DNA of 64,000 nt from assembly GCA_023417655.1 (NCBI GenBank), contig JAEZFD010000065.1, positions 38,498 to 102,497 of the forward strand, given 5' to 3'. This document shows positions 49,591-58,568 of the stretch, piece after piece (within the stretch, counting starts at the first letter, position 1; each line of letters opens with the position of its first letter). The DNA is from Planctomycetota bacterium. GTDB taxonomy: Bacteria; Planctomycetota; Planctomycetia; Planctomycetales; Planctomycetaceae. The notes beneath the pieces were generated by a model, which was not told where the DNA came from, made no database searches, and was given only the letters and a program-made list of their open reading frames with translations. The translations under genes were made by a program, and so were the position numbers.

Positions 49591-52500
49591 CTAGTCATTT
49601 ATCCGGGAGGCTCGCCGCGTCTTTGAATCCTGGATTGATCGGGCTCCTGTCGGATTGATTAAATCCGGAGTGACGGCCGGTGGCGGAATCACTGGGATCT
49701 GTGGAGTACCTGGAGCTTGGGGAACACCCGGAGCGTGTGGAATCTCCCGGATCTGAACAGGCTCGGCAGGCATCATGTCCAGTGCAGGACTCGTTTCGAT
49801 GTGCATCTGATAGTTCGGTGGGTTTCCGAAGATCGGACCGTGCATCGCCTCTACGTCATCCTGGAAGAAGTGCATTCGACCAGTTTCGACCTGCTTGATC
49901 AGCTCCATATCACCGTCGTTATGGATGATGCGTGGCGTCAGGAAGATGAGCAGTTCGGTTCGTCGATTGTTGAAAGCGTCATAGCGGAAGGCCTTCCCGA
50001 TGATTGGCAGGTCTCCCAGCCAGGGAATCTTGCGTTCTTCTGTCTGATCGCTGGAGGTGATCATTCCCCCGACAACGACTGTCTGACCATCTGGAACCTT
50101 CACTGTCGTTCGGGCTGTCGTGATGTCCTTCACCGGAGAGGTTACAACCTGACCATTCGAATCGACGAAGATGGGGACCCCGCTGCTCAGGTCAGGGTAA
50201 GCACTCTTTTCGGCGGCCACTTCCATCACGATCTGTCCTTCCGGACTGATTCGTGGGCTGACAGTGAGGATAATCCCTGCTGGATCGCGGATAACTTCCG
50301 TCTGCGCCAGGCCGTTGCCGGTTGTGACGACTCCATCGGGAACAGGCACGATCTGACCGACCTGAATTTCAGCAATCTGATTATCGAGAGCGATCACCTG
50401 CGGACGGCTAAGCACTCGCACGCTCCGCCGTGCCGCGAGAGCTCGAATCAGTACGCTGACAGAGTCAGAGCTTGCGGAAAGCACCATCCCGCCATAGCCC
50501 AGGTCATTACTGGTCCGGCCGACGTTGAAATTCGACAATCCCTGACCGCCCACGATGCCATTTGTCGCGGTGTTGCGGTTGTTGTTCCCGAGCGGCTGGT
50601 TATTAAAGTTGAACCCAGGAACAGCAGACTGGGAAATCACATTCGTCGTCTGGGTCGTTCCGACGCCTGGCACGTTGGTCTGGGTGGTCGTCGTCACCAG
50701 ATCGGTGATCGCACTGCGGGCAAACAGCACAGGATCCTGAATCCCGAGCTCGACTCCGAACTCGTCGGCGTTCGTCAGTGTCACTTCAACCAGCATTGCT
50801 TGAATCACCACCTGCGGCGGCTCTGCATCCAGTCGTTTGGCAATCTCTTCGAGCTGCTTGAAGTAAGTCGGCGTGGCACTGATCAGCAGGCTGTTCGTGA
50901 CCGGTTCTGCGGTGACGATGATTTCCTGTTCCAACAGCTGACTGGTGCTGATGCGATCAGGGTCAAGTGTCGCGAGTTCCCGCTGAGCCTGCAGAAATTC
51001 ATTGATTGCGAGTGCAACGTCGGCCGCTGAGTTATTCCGCAGTTTGATGACCGTCGTCTGGCGATTGCGGGAGTCGTTGGTGTCGAGCTTATAAAGCACG
51101 GCTTCCACGATTCGCAGTGCTTCCGCACCCCCGACAGCGACCACGCTATTCGTTCGGGCATCGACAGAAAACCGCATCGGAATCAGATTGCTGCCGGATC
51201 CCTGGGTTCCGACCAGTTCGATCCCAAGAGCGCGAGCTCCCTGATTCGCCTGATTCCCGTTCTGGGACTGTGTTCCGTTGAAGAGTTCCTGAAGAAGAGC
51301 GGCCGCCGCATTCGCATCGGCATTCCTCAGAGAAAAAATCTTGATCTCAGAGACAGCCGAGCTGGGACGATCCAGCATCCGGATCAGTTCTTCGACGAGC
51401 GGCATGCTCTGTTCAGGAGCGGTCACCAGCAGGTTGTTCGTGCGAGGATCGGCCGAGAAGCGAATATCGTTCAGCAGCCCAGAGCGAACGAGTTCGGTTC
51501 CGCCATCTCGAAGGAACTCCAGCACCGTTGCGCGGGCCTGCTGATTGGCTGTCCCTTGCTGGACCTGGCCTCCCTGACCTTGAGTCGCAGTCATGCGAGC
51601 AGGGTTCAACACGCCCTGGATCGCGTTGTTCAGGAAGGTCGCAAGTTCTTCTGCTGTTGCACTCTTCAATGGGAAGAGACGCATCTGGCTGACTGAGCTG
51701 GCCTGCTCAGTATCGACTCCCTTAATGAACTCCGTGATCTCGGTCAGATCGCGAGGATTCGCCTGAACGATAATACTGTTGGTCCGTGCATCAGATGCGA
51801 CCTTCAGCCGGGTGCCCAATCCAGTCGGTGGCTGCGTGTAGAACGAAGTCAGCATCTCGGCCACCGAGGTTGAGATGGCATGCTTCAGCCGGAAAATGTG
51901 GACTTCGTGGCTGGGATCGATCGGTCGGTCCAGCTCGTCGGCCAGATCGAGAACCGCCTGAATCGCGTTCGTCGGAGCCAGAACCAGTACCGCATTCGGG
52001 ACGACGACAGGAACCACTCTGACCGAGACCTGGCTCTGCTGGGCATTGTTCGCCCGGAGTTCGGTCATGCGGGTATAGACGTCGTTCAGCAACTGGGACA
52101 GTGACTGCGAATCGACGAACTGCAGCCGCAGCAGATGGATTTCCGGGACGCTCCCGATCGCCATCTTTTCGATTTCGCGAATCACCTGCATCACGGCTTC
52201 AACGTCCTTCTCATTTCCTCGCAGAATGAGCAGGTCGAGATCGTTCAGGGCCTCAATCGAGACATCGCCTTTCAGGTTCCCCAGTAAAGCAGGCAAGGGC
52301 ATCGCTGTCCCGGCTGTCGGGGGAGTTGATCCCGCCCCGGGAGGCATTGGAATTGAATCAGGAGGATTCAGTCCTTCAGGTGGAACCGAACCACTCGCGG
52401 CACCAGCGGCTGGCGGTGCCGTCCGGGCCTGTGCGATCAAAGAGAGCGGCTGACTCAATCGGGATCCTGCCTCGGCAGTCTTGCCGTCACCAATCATCAG

Positions 52501-53397
52501 AGTGGTGGGGGTTCCTTCTTCCAAGGGATTGGAATCGATTCGGGAGATCAGCTGCTTCAGGCCCGGCTGGACGTGTTCCGGGGCGGTCAGGATCAGCTGA
52601 TTATTCGCAGTGTCGATTTCCAGCACAAACAAAGGCTGGTTCGCGGCGATCTGGGCTTCATCAAAGTGTTCGACCACAAACGCTGGCAATCCACTCGGCC
52701 CGTTGTTTTCGAGCTTGGACCGCTGTTTGAATGCCACGTGCAGCTGCTTGGCGAGATCCAGAGCGGAACGCTTCTCCGGACGAATCGTGGAACTGACGAC
52801 AGGAGAGGTCTTCGCCGGAACGACGTCCGCTGATTTCGGACCCGCCGCGGGCGCCTCATGATTAACCCGTTGAATTCGGTTCACGGTCTCAGTGAGTGAC
52901 TCGCGAGCTGGCATCGGAGTCATCGCGTTCAACGGCAATTCAGCGGGGACAGCGGCCTCTTTCCTGACCTCGGGTCGAGTGTATTCCGGCTTCTCCCGCT
53001 TGGTGGAAATGACTTCAAGCGTGTCGGCCCTTGCGACCAGCCGATACCCGACCTTCTCCAGATCGCGGTTCAGGATGCGAACGGCGTGTTCCCGAGTGTG
53101 CTTTTCAAAATCTGTTCGGCTGAATTTCCCTGGAGGCACCTCAGGCATCACCAGATTCGATCCGGTTTCATCGGCAACCTGCTGCAGCACTTCGTCCCAG
53201 GGCTTCCGGAGAAAACCGAGACGGCAGCGACCTTCCCCGCGAGCCGTCCCTGGCTTGGCAGAGGCGGTTGCTGCTGAACGAGGGGCCTTCGTTGAAGGAC
53301 CGTCAGCAAAGGCGGAGTGCGCCCCTGGAACCAGCAGAGGGACTACTGCCATCGACGACAGGAGCCGGCCGAGTCTCTTCAACCGGGGTGCTTGCAT
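49591..53397 (-). CDS. Very long secretin (GspD/PilQ-type outer-membrane channel)
   Basis: A 1268-residue protein, well above the usual 650-750 residues. A signal peptide (LLSSMAVVPLLVPGAHSAFA) precedes an N0/STN-like unit at about 55-135. A proline-rich linker follows, then at least five N1/secretin_N-type repeats of about 70-100 residues (IHLLRLQFVDSQSLSQLLND; VHIFRLKHAISTSVAEMLTS; MRLFPLKSATAEELATFLNN; IKIFSLRNADANAAAALLQE). The secretin domain lies at about 960-1145 (SVRVLSRPQVIALDNQIAEI; KIPWLGDLPIIGKAFRYDAF; ELLIFLTPRIIHN). The tail is Pro-rich. It would form the outer-membrane pore of a type II or IV-pilus-type machine. None of the other machine genes is adjacent; two neighbouring envelope genes lie on the same strand. 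Confidence 0.92.
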   Translation of the reverse strand: MQAPRLKRLGRLLSSMAVVPLLVPGAHSAFADGPSTKAPRSAATASAKPGTARGEGRCRLGFLRKPWDEVLQQVADETGSNLVMPEVPPGKFSRTDFEKHTREHAVRILNRDLEKVGYRLVARADTLEVISTKREKPEYTRPEVRKEAAVPAELPLNAMTPMPARESLTETVNRIQRVNHEAPAAGPKSADVVPAKTSPVVSSTIRPEKRSALDLAKQLHVAFKQRSKLENNGPSGLPAFVVEHFDEAQIAANQPLFVLEIDTANNQLILTAPEHVQPGLKQLISRIDSNPLEEGTPTTLMIGDGKTAEAGSRLSQPLSLIAQARTAPPAAGAASGSVPPEGLNPPDSIPMPPGAGSTPPTAGTAMPLPALLGNLKGDVSIEALNDLDLLILRGNEKDVEAVMQVIREIEKMAIGSVPEIHLLRLQFVDSQSLSQLLNDVYTRMTELRANNAQQSQVSVRVVPVVVPNAVLVLAPTNAIQAVLDLADELDRPIDPSHEVHIFRLKHAISTSVAEMLTSFYTQPPTGLGTRLKVASDARTNSIIVQANPRDLTEITEFIKGVDTEQASSVSQMRLFPLKSATAEELATFLNNAIQGVLNPARMTATQGQGGQVQQGTANQQARATVLEFLRDGGTELVRSGLLNDIRFSADPRTNNLLVTAPEQSMPLVEELIRMLDRPSSAVSEIKIFSLRNADANAAAALLQELFNGTQSQNGNQANQGARALGIELVGTQGSGSNLIPMRFSVDARTNSVVAVGGAEALRIVEAVLYKLDTNDSRNRQTTVIKLRNNSAADVALAINEFLQAQRELATLDPDRISTSQLLEQEIIVTAEPVTNSLLISATPTYFKQLEEIAKRLDAEPPQVVIQAMLVEVTLTNADEFGVELGIQDPVLFARSAITDLVTTTTQTNVPGVGTTQTTNVISQSAVPGFNFNNQPLGNNNRNTATNGIVGGQGLSNFNVGRTSNDLGYGGMVLSASSDSVSVLIRALAARRSVRVLSRPQVIALDNQIAEIQVGQIVPVPDGVVTTGNGLAQTEVIRDPAGIILTVSPRISPEGQIVMEVAAEKSAYPDLSSGVPIFVDSNGQVVTSPVKDITTARTTVKVPDGQTVVVGGMITSSDQTEERKIPWLGDLPIIGKAFRYDAFNNRRTELLIFLTPRIIHNDGDMELIKQVETGRMHFFQDDVEAMHGPIFGNPPNYQMHIETSPALDMMPAEPVQIREIPHAPGVPQAPGTPQIPVIPPPAVTPDLINPTGARSIQDSKTRRASRIND

Positions 53398-54062
53398 AGA
53401 AAACTGTCCGCATTCGGAGGGAGTAAGAACGTCACAGACTGGTTAACCCCACTTTTTCACCAAATTTCTGGGGCGCGCGGAATAATGGATGAAGTTTTCC
53501 GAATCTGTTAGGGCGAACTCGCTCGAAGATCGAATTTGGACGATCTCAAATGCGCCATCGGCAGGAAGTGCCTGACCAGCGAGCAAGTGTCCGGAATGTG
53601 GACTCGAAGAGTCAGATTTCCTTCAGGTTCGGCCGGGGAACCGAACTGGGGAAAGAATGGCAAGAAGCGTCGATCAGGCATCTGCAAATGGGCACCGGGG
53701 AAATGGGCACCGAGGAACTGTCTTCCATCTTGTTTCCCTCTTAGAAACAGCAACTGAGGAATGCGCAACCGCATGAGAAGCGGTGGCGAGCGAACCCGTA
53801 TCGGATTGCAGCGTTCCAATGCGTCGTGAGCGGAAGAAAAGGGGGGCTCTCCCCGGTCCGTCAGGAGTCAGATCGAATTAGGCCGATTCAGGACTGGACC
53901 TTCTGAAAAAATTTGCCAGACTCGGAGTACACTTCTCCACTGGCTGTCAACTATATTAGGGCACATCCGGGAGAATTGGACCAAAGAGTTTCATCCCGGC
54001 ATCGTTCGGCATTGTCCGGATACAACACTTTACCCCGTTTATCGTCCATTTGGAGTACCGTC
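53398..54062. other. Gene-free divergent region between the secretin gene and infC
   Basis: No gene of normal size is supported in these 665 bases. Seen are small inverted repeats GTTCGG (53627-53632) with CCGAAC (53641-53646) and ACCGC (53768-53772) with GCGGT (53780-53784), and a 15-bp tandem repeat (53686-53715). It should contain the promoters of both flanking genes; I could not pin them. Confidence 0.5.
53686..53715. repeat. 15-bp tandem repeat
   Basis: AAATGGGCACCGGGG (53686-53700) is followed at once by AAATGGGCACCGAGG (53701-53715), one mismatch in 15. It lies in the gene-free region between the secretin gene and infC. No function is suggested by the context. Confidence 0.6.
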
Positions 54063-54713
54063 ATTTCTCGTCCACCGCAACAGCCTCCCACTCGCAACCA
54101 ATCGAACCTGCCCCGGATGAATGAGCGCATCCGAATTTCGCCGGTCCGCGTCGTCACTGCGGACGGAGAGATGCTGGGTGTGATGGAGACCCCGGCCGCG
54201 CTTCAGATGGCGCAGGACGTGGGGCTGGACCTGGTTGAGGTCAGCCCGGATTCGAAGCCACCGGTTTGCCGAATCATGGATTTCGGCAAGGCCCAGTACG
54301 AGAAACAGCGGAAGTCAGCCGGCCCGAAGCAGCACCAGAGCCAGCTGAAGCAGATCCGAATGGGGCCAAAGACCGGTCTGCACGACATTCAGGTCAAAGT
54401 GGACAAGGCCCGCGAATTCCTCGCACGTAAAGACAAAGTGAAGGTGAACATCGTGTTTCGTGGTCGCGAAAACGCGCACCATGACCGCGGTCGGGACCTT
54501 CTGCAGGAAATCATCAATATGCTCGGGGAGGCGGCCATTGTCGAACAGCCACCGCGCATGGAAGGCACCAAGGCAATGTCCATGTTGCTGATGCCGAGCG
54601 GCAAAGCAACAGCTAAGCCGAACGCTGCGAAGCCAGCTCCAGGCAAAGACGGCGAACCAGCTGCCGAGAGCAATGCAGAGAAGACTCCGGAAGCGGCAAA
54701 GCCAAAGGCATAA
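54063..54713 (+). CDS. infC: Translation initiation factor IF-3, with a likely AUU start
   Basis: A 216-residue IF-3, which checks start-codon selection on the 30S subunit. The N-domain runs from MNERIRISPVRVVTADGEML through DVGLDLVEVSPDSKPPVCRI and MDFGKAQYEKQRK, the linker and C-domain from QLKQIRMGPKTGLHDIQVKV to NIVFRGRENAHHDRGRDLL and PPRMEGTKAMSMLLMP. A basic, Ala/Pro-rich tail of about 40 residues is extra. The start is placed at ATT 54063: GGAG stands seven bases before it and the product gains a basic 18-residue leader like that of E. coli IF-3. The only internal ATG that fits (54117) has no ribosome site. The rare AUU start is the basis of IF-3 self-control in E. coli. rpmI-rplT do not follow; a terminator does. 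Confidence 0.93.
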   Translation: MSRPPQQPPTRNQSNLPRMNERIRISPVRVVTADGEMLGVMETPAALQMAQDVGLDLVEVSPDSKPPVCRIMDFGKAQYEKQRKSAGPKQHQSQLKQIRMGPKTGLHDIQVKVDKAREFLARKDKVKVNIVFRGRENAHHDRGRDLLQEIINMLGEAAIVEQPPRMEGTKAMSMLLMPSGKATAKPNAAKPAPGKDGEPAAESNAEKTPEAAKPKA

Positions 54714-54762
54714 CTTCCACGGCTTTCGCAGCTCATGCGATTCTGTAGAGCCGATCCGTTCG

Positions 54763-54789
54763 ACCCCGGAGTGACCCTCCGGGGTTTTT
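54763..54789 (+). terminator. Rho-independent terminator after infC
   Basis: ACCCCGGAG (54763-54771) and CTCCGGGGT (54777-54785) form a perfect 9-bp stem with a 5-base loop, followed by a run of five T. It lies 50 bases after the infC stop and shows that infC is a single-gene unit here. Confidence 0.93.
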
Positions 54790-54835
54790 CATGCGCGCTC
54801 CAGAAATCGAAAGACTGACTCAGCGTCGTCGGCGA

Positions 54836-55489
54836 TCACTGGTGCAGGGGACTGAGTCCAACGAGGTGATTGTCGCGGAGCACGGTGATTCGATCCGCCA
54901 GAGCCCGGGCTTCAGAAAGCTGATGCGTCACATGAAGGAATGTGACTCGCGTCGCCTGCTGGGTCTGCTTCAGCAAGACCTGGAGTCGCAGCCGGGATGA
55001 TTCGTCCAGGGCACTCAGTGGTTCATCCAAAAGAACCACGTCCGGTCGAAATGAGAGAGCTCGCCCCAGTGCAACTCGCTGCGCCTCCCCTCCACTGAGA
55101 TTTTGGATAGGCCGATTGAGCAGCGGTCCGATCTGAAGAAGTTCGGCGAGTTCCTCAAGCCGCTCACTTCGCGCCGACTTCGACCAGCCACGCAGCTTTA
55201 GCGCGAACTCGATCTGCTGCTGTACCGTCATCGAGGGAAACAGCGCCAGATCCTGCGGGACATAACCAATTTGTCGCTGTCCCGGCGGGGCATGGGTCAC
55301 ATTGCGCCCATGAATTCGAATTTCGCCTGACTTCACGGCGGAGAGCCCGCAGATCGCCTCCAGAATCGTCGTTTTCCCGGTGCCGGATGCCCCCATCAGC
55401 ACCGCATACTTCCCGGTGGGAACCTCCCAGTTCAAACGATGCAAAGCGAATTTTCCCGACTGCACGGCGACATCGATCAGCTGAATCAT
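54836..55489 (-). CDS. modC: Molybdate-type ABC transporter ATP-binding subunit (short ModC)
   Basis: A 217-residue ABC ATPase. Walker A is GASGTGKT at residues 33-40, the Q-loop VPQDLALFPSMTVQQQ, the signature LSGGEAQRVALGRAL around residue 130, Walker B DVVLLDEPLSALDESSRLRL, and the H-loop HVTHQLSEARALAD. The sequence order is that of the sulfate/molybdate/iron import group. It lacks the C-terminal TOBE/Mop regulatory domain of ordinary ModC (about 350 residues). Its start overlaps the permease stop by four bases, so the two are translationally coupled. It is the last gene of the kinase-led operon. Confidence 0.85.
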   Translation of the reverse strand: MIQLIDVAVQSGKFALHRLNWEVPTGKYAVLMGASGTGKTTILEAICGLSAVKSGEIRIHGRNVTHAPPGQRQIGYVPQDLALFPSMTVQQQIEFALKLRGWSKSARSERLEELAELLQIGPLLNRPIQNLSGGEAQRVALGRALSFRPDVVLLDEPLSALDESSRLRLQVLLKQTQQATRVTFLHVTHQLSEARALADRITVLRDNHLVGLSPLHQ

Positions 55490-56367
55490 GCCGCCCTCCA
55501 GCCGCCCAGCAGTCGGAGAAGGATGAGAATCGAGACTGCCAACGTCACCATCAGTAATGAGATCGCAACCGCAGATTGCAGACTCCCCATCCCCAATTCG
55601 AGGTACACAGACGTGGAGAGAACCTCAGTCTTCATTCGGGTGGATCCGGCAAAGACCAGAATGGGTCCGAATTCCCCCATCGCCCGCGCCCACGAGACAA
55701 TGAATGCGGCCATCATGCCCGAGGCCGCCTGCGGAAGGCAGACAAGTGAAAATGCCTGAGCACGTGAGCATCCCAGCGTTAATGCGATCGCTTCAGGTCG
55801 TGGATCGATTCCATTGAAGGTGGCTCTCAGTGTCCGCACCGCAAAGGCCGTCGACAGAGTTGCCTGCGCCAGCACAATTGCAGGGACATGATACGTGACA
55901 GGAATTCCAACCGTAGAGCGGAGCCAGTTTTCAAGTTTCCAACCATGAATTGGAAAATGAAAAAGCACCAGCAGGCTGATTCCCAGCACCAGCGGCGGCA
56001 AGACGAGCGGGACATCGACAATCGTGTCGATGATCAGATGCCCGCAAAATCGATGGCGCGATAACACATAGGACAGGGGAGTCGCCACGGCCACTGCCAA
56101 CACCGAAGAAAGTGTGCAGGTCAGGAAGGTGAGCTGGATGGATGCCTGTATTTCCGGTTTCTGAATCGCTTCCCAGAGATGCCGGGGAGTGGTCGACAGG
56201 CAATCCGCGATCAGCAGCAGAAGAATGAACAGAATATAGCTGCCACCAAGTCCCCAGAGCGTGATCCAGAAGGGAAGGTCCTGCCGATGCCAGGGAGAGG
56301 GAACTCTCTCAGGTGACGCCCGGCTTAGCGACTTCCCAAGCGTCGCAAGTTCATTCTGGGGCTCCAT
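55486..56367 (-). CDS. modB: Molybdate-type ABC transporter permease (ModB-like)
   Basis: A 293-residue integral membrane protein of the BPD-transporter family, about six helices. The EAA loop is FNGIDPRPEAIALTLGCSRA (the ATPase contact), preceded by IVLAQATLSTAFAVRTLRAT. A helix pattern of ModB/CysT-type permeases follows, with MGEFGPILVFAGST, a motif typical of molybdate/tungstate permeases (GEFG). The ATG at 56367 gives the usual short N-terminus; an upstream in-frame start would add a Ser/Thr/Asn-rich leader encoded by a tandem repeat. It couples to the ATPase through an ATGA overlap and follows the binding protein by 158 bases. Confidence 0.85.
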   Translation of the reverse strand: MEPQNELATLGKSLSRASPERVPSPWHRQDLPFWITLWGLGGSYILFILLLLIADCLSTTPRHLWEAIQKPEIQASIQLTFLTCTLSSVLAVAVATPLSYVLSRHRFCGHLIIDTIVDVPLVLPPLVLGISLLVLFHFPIHGWKLENWLRSTVGIPVTYHVPAIVLAQATLSTAFAVRTLRATFNGIDPRPEAIALTLGCSRAQAFSLVCLPQAASGMMAAFIVSWARAMGEFGPILVFAGSTRMKTEVLSTSVYLELGMGSLQSAVAISLLMVTLAVSILILLRLLGGWRAA

Positions 56368-56404
56368 TGAACTGTCTCGTGCCCCTTTGTTCGTTACATC
56401 ACTA

Positions 56405-56434
56405 TTCGATGTACTGCTGTTCGATGTACTGCTG
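56405..56434. repeat. 15-bp perfect tandem repeat
   Basis: TTCGATGTACTGCTG occurs twice in a row (56405-56419, 56420-56434), in the 158-base gap between the binding-protein and permease genes. If the permease were translated from 56445, the repeat would encode a Ser-Asn-Thr-rich pentapeptide twice. Confidence 0.7.
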
Positions 56435-56525
56435 TGCCTGAACACACTTCAGTTTCTCGCCTTCCTGTCCCAATCGCGACATTGATTGATTCGATCTCGA
56501 CTCCGCGATGGAGAGGAGAACGAGT

Positions 56526-57344
56526 TCACTCCGGCTCGTCATGCGGCGGAACCGTGAATCCATAGCTCTGATAGATCTGTCGACCAAGAGCATCATTCGT
56601 CAGAAAGTTGATAAAGTGCCGCGCCCTGCGACGATCCTTACAGCCAGACGTAATGGCGACATTCACTTCCGCCCTTAAGTCACTCAATTCCTCAAAGGTG
56701 ACAATCTCCAGATCCTGATTTCCCATCACCACGACATCGTAAACGATTGCCGCATCTCCAGCACCGGCAGAGACACTGTTCGCCGCTTCGGTCACCGTGG
56801 AAACGAATCCGTCGGTCACACGCTCCAAACGCCTCCAGGCGTTGAACTGCTCGAGTCGCTCTTTTGTGAGCTTACCAATCGCTGCGAGTTCCGGATTCGC
56901 CTGCACGAGACGCACATCACTCCGTTCGAGGTCACGCAGTGAATGGATGCTCAAGGGGTTGCCTCTTCTTACAGCGAGCACAACATTCATGCTTGCCACA
57001 TGAAAGGATCTTCCCGTCAGTCCATTTTGCTCCGCCATCTCGAGATAGCTCTGGTCAGCTGGCAGCAGCAGGTCTCCTTCACCGGTGACCTCCAGCCCCG
57101 AAATGAGTGCCTGCGAAGGCCCAAACTGAAGTTCGATTCGGCCGTCGCACTGGTTCATATAGTTCTCGACAACCGTCTCCATTACCTGACGGTTACTTGC
57201 TGCACACAGCAAAACCAAGGCCGGTCGGCGCGTGGCGGGAACGTTTTCGATCGTATTGCTAAAGACCGGGACGTCGATCAGTGACATGACCAACAACGAA
57301 ATCGCAACGATTGCGCCCATCATCAGAGTCAAAAGTCTGAACAT
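56526..57344 (-). CDS. modA: Molybdate-type ABC transporter substrate-binding protein (ModA-like)
   Basis: A 272-residue exported binding protein. Start at ATG 57344 gives a signal anchor (MFRLLTLMMGAIVAISLLVM). The mature part has the ModA-type order LVLLCAASNRQVMETVVENY, IELQFGPSQALISGLEVTGE, DLLLPADQSYLEMAEQNGLT, ASMNVVLAVRRGNPLSIHSL, and a lobe-two segment VSAGAGDAAIVYDVVVMGNQ; the FINFLTNDALGRQIYQSYGF end is typical. It would catch molybdate, tungstate or a related oxyanion outside the membrane. The binding residues cannot be assigned to a specific anion by eye. It follows the kinase gene by 48 bases and precedes the permease. Confidence 0.8.
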   Translation of the reverse strand: MFRLLTLMMGAIVAISLLVMSLIDVPVFSNTIENVPATRRPALVLLCAASNRQVMETVVENYMNQCDGRIELQFGPSQALISGLEVTGEGDLLLPADQSYLEMAEQNGLTGRSFHVASMNVVLAVRRGNPLSIHSLRDLERSDVRLVQANPELAAIGKLTKERLEQFNAWRRLERVTDGFVSTVTEAANSVSAGAGDAAIVYDVVVMGNQDLEIVTFEELSDLRAEVNVAITSGCKDRRRARHFINFLTNDALGRQIYQSYGFTVPPHDEPE

Positions 57345-57392
57345 CGAATTCTGGCCCTTTATGATCAGCAGCGACGCAATCAATTCCGCGAG

Positions 57393-58376
57393 TCACTTCG
57401 ATGGAGACATCGTGAAGTCGGATGAACTGGCGACGCTCTCCGGGATCGGTAAGTCCACCCGATCCGGGAGCTCCAGCTCAAATGTGCATCCCTGTCCCCC
57501 ATCGATACGATCATGGACGGTCACACGGCCTTTCAATCGCCGAACCAGCGTATGAACGATGTAGAGACCAAGCCCAGTCCCTTTCCGCCGCCGCTCCAGC
57601 TCACTCCCTCCTCGATAAAAGATCTGGAAGATCTTCTTTCGATCTTCTCTTGGAACACCGTCCCCATTGTTTGTGAATCGCAATAAAACGCGATTTTTTC
57701 CATGTCGGCGTAATTGAATTTTGACTTCCGGGGGATCTCCGGCGTATTTCACTGTGTTTTCAACGAGATTCGAGAGAATCAGGTCGATCACGATTTTCCG
57801 TCCGCGAATGACCAGTGGCTGCATATCGAGAAGAAATGTCTTATCTCGGCTGACATTCCACTGCATGCAGGCCTGATCAACGAATTGTTCGATCATCGGC
57901 TGCAATGGCAGGTCCTGGGGATCTTCGTTTTCCCCGATCGCGTCCAAACGACCGACCTCAAGCAACTGATTGATCAGCTTGTCGAGACGTTTTAACTCGC
58001 CTGCCATCACCCCGTGAAACTCCGCCCGCTTCTCGTCGCTGAGATGCCGCAGGGAAAGTGTTTCCAGATAGAGCTGCAGGGCGGCGATCGGCGACTTCAA
58101 CTCATGTGTCACACTGTCGACGAAGTTTGCCTGACGGTTATTTAAAGCAATCTCTTTCAACGTCAGCACCAGCCAGACAGACAGTCCGGCCAGAATCATC
58201 GTAAAGGCGACTACCCCGATCGCCAGGGTTGTCCACCAGGAGCCTTTCGCCAGAATCACAATCCAGCAGATCATGAGCGTCACGTTGAGCGCCATGAGAC
58301 TGACGCTCAACGTGATCGGCAGATGAATCGAACTGCGACGGCGGAAATAAGTTGCCACGGTGAGGGGGTCCGGCAA
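57393..58376 (-). CDS. Intramembrane-type sensor histidine kinase heading the ABC operon
   Basis: A 327-residue histidine kinase. Two helices at about 18-43 and 49-73 are separated by only about five residues outside the membrane, so the sensor is the membrane part itself rather than an external domain. The HisKA box is FVDSVTHELKSPIAALQLYL with the phosphorylated His91. The ATPase domain shows NLVENTVKYAGDPPEVKI (N box) and KGTGLGLYIVHTLVRRLKG (G box), and a FRGGSELERRRKG insert. No HAMP domain is present. There is no response regulator next to it. The stop is 48 bases ahead of the binding-protein gene, which suggests that the kinase and the transporter form one signalling unit. Confidence 0.9.
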   Translation of the reverse strand: MPDPLTVATYFRRRSSIHLPITLSVSLMALNVTLMICWIVILAKGSWWTTLAIGVVAFTMILAGLSVWLVLTLKEIALNNRQANFVDSVTHELKSPIAALQLYLETLSLRHLSDEKRAEFHGVMAGELKRLDKLINQLLEVGRLDAIGENEDPQDLPLQPMIEQFVDQACMQWNVSRDKTFLLDMQPLVIRGRKIVIDLILSNLVENTVKYAGDPPEVKIQLRRHGKNRVLLRFTNNGDGVPREDRKKIFQIFYRGGSELERRRKGTGLGLYIVHTLVRRLKGRVTVHDRIDGGQGCTFELELPDRVDLPIPESVASSSDFTMSPSK

Positions 58377-58568
58377 GCCGGTCCAGTCAGAAACGAATGG
58401 AATGGAACATTGTAAATCAGGGAGGAACGCTGAGTCCCGTTCCCCGCTTAAACCGGGAACAGTGCCATCAAGCGATCACAGTTCATTTCGCTTTCCCGAA
58501 GAATGCTTCTCCTGCTGCAAGACAGGTGACTGCCATTGTCGACAGGTCGCCGGAATTCGCAAATGAAT

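Noticed and set aside
49717..51030. A 437-codon open frame on the plus strand
   Set aside because: It lies wholly antisense within the secretin gene, has no ribosome site and its composition (many His, Arg, Asp, Cys) is that of a reverse-complement shadow.
53508..53819. A 103-codon minus-strand frame upstream of infC
   Set aside because: The product has no recognisable motif or signal and an odd Phe/Pro/Arg composition, and it overlaps a tandem repeat.
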